A stretch of 35,840 nt of DNA from Candidatus Sungiibacteriota bacterium. Its GTDB lineage: Bacteria; Patescibacteriota; Minisyncoccia; Sungbacterales; HO2-52-23. Each line of letters starts with the position of its first letter. Position 1 is the first letter of the stretch. A program made the position numbers and the translations under genes. Where the stretch lies: NCBI GenBank assembly GCA_016206285.1, contig JACQRW010000021.1, positions 1 to 35,840 of the forward strand, given 5' to 3'. Below the pieces are notes generated by a model that did not search any database, was not told the origin of the DNA, and saw only the letters and a list, made by a program, of their open reading frames with translations. This document shows, in pieces, positions 32,738 to 35,840 of this stretch.

Positions 32738-33547
32738 ATGAATAGGGAAAATCCGAATGTGTACCTTGGGGGCGGAGTTCTCCTTACTGTTGTAGCCCTG
32801 CTGGCGTGGTGGGGCGGATATATTACCAATGGCTATACAGTCATTGGTATGGCGATCGCGGCAACGCTTGGTTTGTTTTTTTTCGCCATCAACACCAGTG
32901 GTAATAAATGGCTGTGGGGAGTGGTGGTGGTCATGTTTGCGTTTTACCTCGCACCATTTCCATATTATTTTTTCACCACCCAGTTTCCTGATTTACTTGG
33001 AGAAACTGGCGCAGTTACGGACTTAAAGAAACAGACGGAGCTGTTTCTTGCCGAGACGCTGCGTGGGGAAAAAATCGTTGCGCAGGAGCTCATGCGGTGC
33101 AACACTATCATGATCGCCGACCAGAAGCCATTTATAGAAGGACCAACCGGGCTTGAAGAGGTTGCCCGATATAAAGCTACTGGCCGCTGGTCGCAGAGCC
33201 TCTATGAGCAGTGGCATGCTCATAACATCGCCGGAATTCGCCAGGTGCATGAGCAGCGCAGGCAGTGCGGAGAGCGTGCGGCGCTGCTCTCTCCAAGCGC
33301 AAAGAGCGCGGCGAGCACTAAAGGGAGCGCCAGTTCGGGTTTTCTGATGCCAAACCATGGAATTGTTCACGCCATTCTCTACGAGTGGCATTGGGCGATT
33401 ACTTTTTTGTTAGTTCCTTTTATTTTTGGTTTCGGGAGCCGGATAGTGCTCGGCCCCGAGTTCATCAAGTCAAACCGGGCCAAGGCTGTGGGCGGGGTGC
33501 TCGCAGTAACTTGGTTCGTAGTAGTCATGTGCCTGCGGGCACCATAA
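32738..33547 (+). CDS. Membrane protein of unknown function with extracytoplasmic loop
   Basis: This 269-aa protein has three N-terminal helices (about 12-30, 35-55, 60-85) followed by a long polar segment (about 88-205) with two Cys and a Glu/Arg-rich helix. Two C-terminal helices (about 213-235, 250-266) complete it. It is the last gene of the 31690-33547 operon and ends just before a strong terminator. Together with its neighbours it suggests a small membrane complex; no enzyme motif is visible. Confidence 0.7.
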   Translation: MNRENPNVYLGGGVLLTVVALLAWWGGYITNGYTVIGMAIAATLGLFFFAINTSGNKWLWGVVVVMFAFYLAPFPYYFFTTQFPDLLGETGAVTDLKKQTELFLAETLRGEKIVAQELMRCNTIMIADQKPFIEGPTGLEEVARYKATGRWSQSLYEQWHAHNIAGIRQVHEQRRQCGERAALLSPSAKSAASTKGSASSGFLMPNHGIVHAILYEWHWAITFLLVPFIFGFGSRIVLGPEFIKSNRAKAVGGVLAVTWFVVVMCLRAP

Positions 33548-33551
33548 CCAG

Positions 33552-33587
33552 AGGAGGTCAGCATTCGTGTTGACCTCCTTCGCATTT
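33552..33587 (+). terminator. Terminator whose stem contains the next promoter's -35
   Basis: AGGAGGTCA (33552-33560)/TGACCTCCT (33571-33579) forms a perfect 9-bp stem with a 10-base loop, followed by TCGCATTTT. The 3' arm includes TTGACC, the likely -35 of the following gene. Confidence 0.8.
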
Positions 33588-33598
33588 TACGGTATAAT
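33570..33598 (+). promoter_or_regulatory. Consensus promoter, leaderless
   Basis: TTGACC (33570-33575), 17 bases, TATAAT (33593-33598); the ATG at 33605 begins seven bases after the box. It is the clearest example of the leaderless layout in the window. Confidence 0.8.
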
Positions 33599-33604
33599 AT
33601 ACAT

Positions 33605-34045
33605 ATGGTAAGAGAAAATAGAGCACAACCAATTACGCCACAAAATAATATGGAAACAGAACAGACAAACGAGTGGAAACTTACGCGAGCAGTACGGAAG
33701 TTTAATAAGATCAACCCTGTTTCCCACGCAGGCGCTCTCGGGGCAAAGACTGCTGACATTTTTATTGAAAGCGCAAAAAAAGACTTGCATGAGCTTGCCC
33801 ATCCTGAAATCGGCGGCATGGAGATGCTGCTTGGAGCTTTGCTTATCGGCGTTCCGGTAGGCGCGGCATACAGCATAGTCAAGATGCCGGAGTGGATTCA
33901 TGCAGGGGTGGAGAAACTCAAGAAAATGGGAATTAAAATCACCGATGAGGTGGAAGATATTTTATTTCTCAAGACATTTGAAGGGTACGCCAACGGGGCG
34001 CAATGGGCGCGGAAATTTATGGGTGCGGAAAAAGCAAAAAGATAG
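33605..34045 (+). CDS. Hypothetical protein with one hydrophobic segment
   Basis: This 146-aa protein has a polar N-terminus and a helix FNKINPVSHAGALGAKTADIF. A moderately hydrophobic segment (about 71-92, MEMLLGALLIGVPVGAAYSIV) could be a membrane helix, and a basic amphipathic C-terminus ends AEKAKR. It resembles small CPR membrane-peripheral proteins but no family is assigned. The next gene starts three bases after its stop, so they are cotranscribed from the promoter at 33570. Confidence 0.7.
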   Translation: MVRENRAQPITPQNNMETEQTNEWKLTRAVRKFNKINPVSHAGALGAKTADIFIESAKKDLHELAHPEIGGMEMLLGALLIGVPVGAAYSIVKMPEWIHAGVEKLKKMGIKITDEVEDILFLKTFEGYANGAQWARKFMGAEKAKR

Positions 34046-34048
34046 CAT

Positions 34049-34429
34049 ATGGATGATGATCTGAAAAAAATTCTTGAAACGGATATGTTGAAGACAGCAG
34101 GTCTGGAACACGCCGCTCCTGAAATAAGAGAGCGGGCGCTTGCGGATGCAAAGAATGAAATTTTGGGAGCGGTTGTCCGGCAAATCCGTACACGGCTCTC
34201 TCCGGAACTCCGGGAGAAGTTTGAACACCTCTTTGGGACCGAAAACGTCGAGATTACCGAAGAAGATATGGCTTTCCTCAAAGAACACGCGCCTGATCTT
34301 GATGCGCTTATTCTCGCAGAAACGCTTGCGTTTAAAAAAGGCGTGATGGACACAATAGAGGAGACCGAGAAAAAATCTGCGGACAAGTCTCAAAAAATAA
34401 ACGGGATTCTCAACGGACTCAAAGATTGA
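34049..34429 (+). CDS. Helical protein, DUF5663-like
   Basis: This 126-aa, fully helical, acidic protein has a first half that follows the CPR family DUF5663: a short amphipathic start, an ILGAVVRQIRTRLSPELREKF helix and an acidic segment (EDMAFLKEHAPDLDALI). No catalytic residues are visible. Its 3' neighbour region contains a decayed ORF in a nearby frame. The assignment rests on pattern memory and is moderate. Confidence 0.65.
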   Translation: MDDDLKKILETDMLKTAGLEHAAPEIRERALADAKNEILGAVVRQIRTRLSPELREKFEHLFGTENVEITEEDMAFLKEHAPDLDALILAETLAFKKGVMDTIEETEKKSADKSQKINGILNGLKD

Positions 34430-34592
34430 AATAATCACCGATACGGAGCTGGAGACAGCATAAAAAGCACTAGACCTACTGATCAAAGATTTTCGTCACG
34501 AAATTTCAGAATTTAGAGACAAAATCGTTGAACAAATTTTGCGGCCTATCTGGAAGATAAGCCAAGAAATTTTGAGACGATTTTGGCCTTAA
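34428..34592 (+). pseudogene. Decayed coiled-coil ORF
   Basis: Overlapping the end of the previous gene, an open frame gives EIITDTELETA, a TAA at 34461, then KALDLLIKDFRHEISEFRDK and a further about 20 residues ending RRFWP at a TAA (34590-34592). The amphipathic pattern looks protein-like and continues on both sides of the in-frame stop. No start codon is visible. It overlaps the 5' arm of a 20-bp inverted repeat. Confidence 0.45.
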
Positions 34593-34633
34593 TTATGAGA
34601 TTGCAGTAGAATTATCTTTGATCAATAGATCTA
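34471..34633. repeat. 20-bp inverted repeat flanking 123 bp
   Basis: TAGACCTACTGATCAAAGAT (34471-34490) and the reverse complement of 34614-34633 agree at 18 of 20 positions. Inside, AAAATCGT (34521-34528) and ACGATTTT (34577-34584) form a second pair. It is MITE-like or a structured RNA. The rest of the 34430-34741 stretch without an intact gene holds the decayed ORF and two terminators. Confidence 0.6.
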
Positions 34634-34637
34634 CTAT

Positions 34638-34665
34638 AAAAAGAGCTATTACGCTCTTTTTTGAT
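34638..34665. terminator. Terminator, A/T-tailed on both strands
   Basis: AAAAAGAGC-TATTAC-GCTCTTTTTT forms a stem of eight to nine pairs with a T-run. It ends the 33605-34429 transcript. Confidence 0.8.
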
Positions 34666-34682
34666 TAAGGAAGGAGTGTCAG

Positions 34683-34720
34683 TAAAAAGTGAGACCCCGA
34701 TCGCGCAGATGCGACCGGGG
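34683..34720 (-). terminator. Terminator of the Cys-rich gene
   Basis: On the minus strand CCCCGGTCGC/GCGATCGGGG (34695-34720, ten pairs with one G-T) is followed by TCTCACTTTTTAC. It is 21 bases beyond the stop codon of the gene at 34742-35083. Confidence 0.75.
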
Positions 34721-34741
34721 CAAAAAATAAAGACGCGCGGA

Positions 34742-35083
34742 CTAGGTGGCTTGGAACCGGGTTCTGATCAGAACTCCGGTGGAATCCCGAATCCACAAAG
34801 TGGTTTCGGGACGAGCATCAACCCGCTGCAGGGAGGGAACGGCTTCGACAGCCATCACCTCCTCCAACGGGATGAAGCTCGAGCGACACTCTTTACAATC
34901 ATCGTCACACGAAGATGTAGGCATGACCTCGAGAACGAGGCGCACCCTGACATTTCCCTGTGACTGCGTGATTGCCTTCAGGTCGCTCCCTTCCTTGCGG
35001 AAGATAGTGACCCTACGCGAAGAATGAAGATCCCACTGAAGTCCTTCCAGATCCACCGGTCCCTCGTCACAAAATTCACACAT
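34742..35083 (-). CDS. Small Cys-containing protein under a structured leader
   Basis: This 113-aa protein is taken to start at 35083, where AAAGGAG lies six bases upstream; the frame extends to 35158 but through the leader. It begins MCEFCDEG, has a basic beta-like stretch (RRVTIFRKEG, VRVRLVLEVM), and a second Cys cluster SSCDDDCKEC (about 57-66). The CxxC pairs could form one zinc site. A competing plus-strand frame (34661-34963) lacks an RBS and is a shadow. No family recognised. Its expression may be controlled by the leader at 35084-35198. Confidence 0.7.
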   Translation of the reverse strand: MCEFCDEGPVDLEGLQWDLHSSRRVTIFRKEGSDLKAITQSQGNVRVRLVLEVMPTSSCDDDCKECRSSFIPLEEVMAVEAVPSLQRVDARPETTLWIRDSTGVLIRTRFQAT

Positions 35084-35198
35084 GATACGCTCCTTTCCGC
35101 CAAGGCGGAGAAGGTAGTGGTCATCTCCAGCGGAATTGCTGAAGATAGGATGGAGCACATCCTCTGCGTGCTCAATCTTTCCTCATTTGGCGTATCAT
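35083..35198 (-). promoter_or_regulatory. Candidate cis-regulatory mRNA leader (riboswitch-like)
   Basis: An 8-base perfect pairing TGATACGC (mRNA side, from 35191-35198)/GCGTATCA (35083-35090) would close the leader and cover the start codon region next to the ribosome-binding site. Inside are GAGCAC/GTGCTC (35153-35174), CAGC/GCTG (35128-35141) and TCCGCC/GGCGGA (35096-35109) hairpins. A TATAAT (minus strand, at 35219-35224) could be the promoter. This is a prediction from pairing only; the ligand is unknown. Confidence 0.5.
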
Positions 35199-35278
35199 AA
35201 AAGTGACAATACGAAATTATTATAGAGGCAACAAAATAAAAAGAACAAAAAATCAATGTAAAGATTGATAGTAGGATA

Positions 35279-35356
35279 CTACCATAAGCCGATTAAAAAG
35301 TCAAATTTAAAACCGGTAGCAGACGCACATCGTCCACTACCGGCCACTAGGTTCAT
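35279..35356 (-). CDS. Possible 25-aa small ORF with strong ribosome-binding site
   Basis: The ATG at 35356 is preceded by AAGGAG at a good distance (ATCTTT between). The peptide begins MNLVAGSGRC and ends LIGLW. The ORF spans a terminator hairpin (35313-35343), so its translation could affect termination. There is no homology recognised. It may be fortuitous. Confidence 0.35.
   Translation of the reverse strand: MNLVAGSGRCASATGFKFDFLIGLW
35301..35343 (-). terminator. Terminator of the UVR-motif gene
   Basis: CCGGTAG/CTACCGG (35313-35343, 7 bp with a long loop) is followed on the minus strand by TTTTAAATTTG. A second hairpin (GTAGCGC/GCGCGCTAC, about 35375-35399) lies between it and the stop of the gene at 35437. 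Confidence 0.55.
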
Positions 35357-35436
35357 AAAGATCTCCTTAATATTCGTAGCGCCTGAAAAAGCGCGCTACC
35401 AGTTTGAGTCCCGACCAAGCGGGTCGTGCCGATGCC

Positions 35437-35840
35437 CTAAGGCAGGGCAACAACCCGTTGCCGAAGCGCCTCCAACGCGGGCAGCGTTTTCGCGGAAAAC
35501 ATCTCCGCGTAAAACTGCTGCCTTTGCTCGGGCACCCGAAAGTTTTTGGCGGTGATGAGCGCGTCCACCTCCGCACGTTTTGTGGCGAGTGCGGCCGCGT
35601 CACTGGCGATGGGGCCGTTGACCACGGGTTGGGGGGCAGTGATGGGAGGTGTGACAGTGGAGGTGGTGGCGGGTTTGCCGCCCTGCAGTTGGTCAATCTG
35701 CTGGCCGATTTCCGCCGCCCGCGCGTAGTTCTTTGCGGCAACGGCTTCCTGCTGTTCGCGCTCGAGGCCAGCCACTTGGTCGGCAACGCTTGGCCCCTGC
35801 TGCGCTTTCAGCTGCTCGAGTTGCATTTCGATTTCCGCCG
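35437..35840 (-). CDS. C-terminal part of a UVR-motif coiled-coil protein (5' end outside window)
   Basis: The frame stays open upstream of the ATG at 35826 (AEIE before it), so the visible 130 codons are the end of a longer gene. A UVR-like motif LEREQQEAVAAKNYARAAEI followed by GQQIDQLQ lies about residues 23-49 counted from 35826, as in UvrB/UvrC interaction motifs. A Thr/Pro/Val-rich linker and a helical C-terminus (FRVPEQRQQFYAEMFS...) follow. UVR motifs also occur in non-repair proteins, so repair function is not implied. What lies beyond the window decides its identity. Confidence 0.7.
   Translation of the reverse strand, partial: AEIEMQLEQLKAQQGPSVADQVAGLEREQQEAVAAKNYARAAEIGQQIDQLQGGKPATTSTVTPPITAPQPVVNGPIASDAAALATKRAEVDALITAKNFRVPEQRQQFYAEMFSAKTLPALEALRQRVVALP

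Noticed and set aside
34661-34963. Plus-strand 100-codon frame
   Set aside because: Overlaps the terminator and the Cys-rich minus-strand gene, which has the better ribosome-binding site and Cys motifs.
1-35840. Pup/UBact-like modifier next to the PafA homologue
   Set aside because: None of the small proteins in the window ends in Gly-Gly-Gln/Glu or Arg-Thr/Ser-Gly-Glu/Gln, and none has the expected disordered coiled-coil profile.
1-35840. CRISPR array or transposase gene
   Set aside because: No regularly spaced repeats and no transposase or integrase motifs were seen; all repeats are palindromic or paired.

Overview
The window looks like a piece of a Candidate Phyla Radiation (Patescibacteria, Parcubacteria-like) chromosome. 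This is inferred from the density of small lineage-type families (DUF5673-, DUF5674- and DUF5663-like proteins), palindromic repeats that also sit inside reading frames, tRNAs without encoded CCA, and a recurring promoter layout in which an extended -10 box lies 6-7 bases before the ATG (leaderless mRNAs). No rRNA, CRISPR array or transposase gene was found. Most of the window is near 50% G+C. The first ~4.6 kb and ~23.6-24.9 kb look clearly more AT-rich by eye.

Layout. 0.1-0.7 kb: a coupled pair of small hypothetical genes ending in a terminator. 0.76-4.54 kb: a three-gene operon (small charged protein, winged-helix protein, 932-aa GHKL ATPase) whose ATPase ends in a sigma-70 region 4-like module followed by a DnaA domain IV-like module. 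This is one of the two most unusual loci. 4.54-4.87 kb: repeat-rich debris with a GIY-YIG nuclease remnant. 4.9-9.6 kb: DUF2975/HTH pair, membrane and secreted proteins, a MITE-like palindrome, a secreted metalloprotease with Gln in the first zinc-ligand position, a zinc ribbon and an AlaX editing enzyme. 9.7-15 kb: ACT-domain regulator, Nudix hydrolase, bactofilin-like membrane protein, a second metalloprotease, DoxX-like protein and an aminotransferase. 15.1-17.3 kb: ABC permease and ATPase without a binding protein, then DedA.

17.4-22.3 kb: a signalling cassette (tandem-REC protein, FIST protein, membrane-tethered ABC-type binding protein, histidine kinase). 22.3-24.9 kb: HMA-like protein, tRNA-Ser(UGA), DUF5673-like protein, tRNA-Arg(GCG), DUF5674-like protein and a NYN nuclease. 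25-27.1 kb: recG carrying an in-frame hairpin insertion.

27.1-31.5 kb (minus strand): ftsH, tRNA-Ile(UAU), a full-length PafA/Dop (Pup ligase/depupylase) superfamily enzyme, a Cys-rich small protein and a stand-alone PurD-N-like protein. No Pup or proteasome gene is visible here. The PafA/Dop homologue is the second outstanding locus. 31.6-33.5 kb: an envelope operon of unknown function whose terminator stem contains the -35 box of the next promoter. 33.6-34.6 kb: two small CPR-type proteins and a decayed ORF inside an inverted repeat. 34.7-35.84 kb (minus): a Cys-rich protein preceded by a leader that can fold into a riboswitch-like multiloop hiding its start codon, a 25-codon sORF embedded in a terminator, and the 3' part of a UVR-motif protein that runs off the window.

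All family calls were made by reading motifs without database searches.
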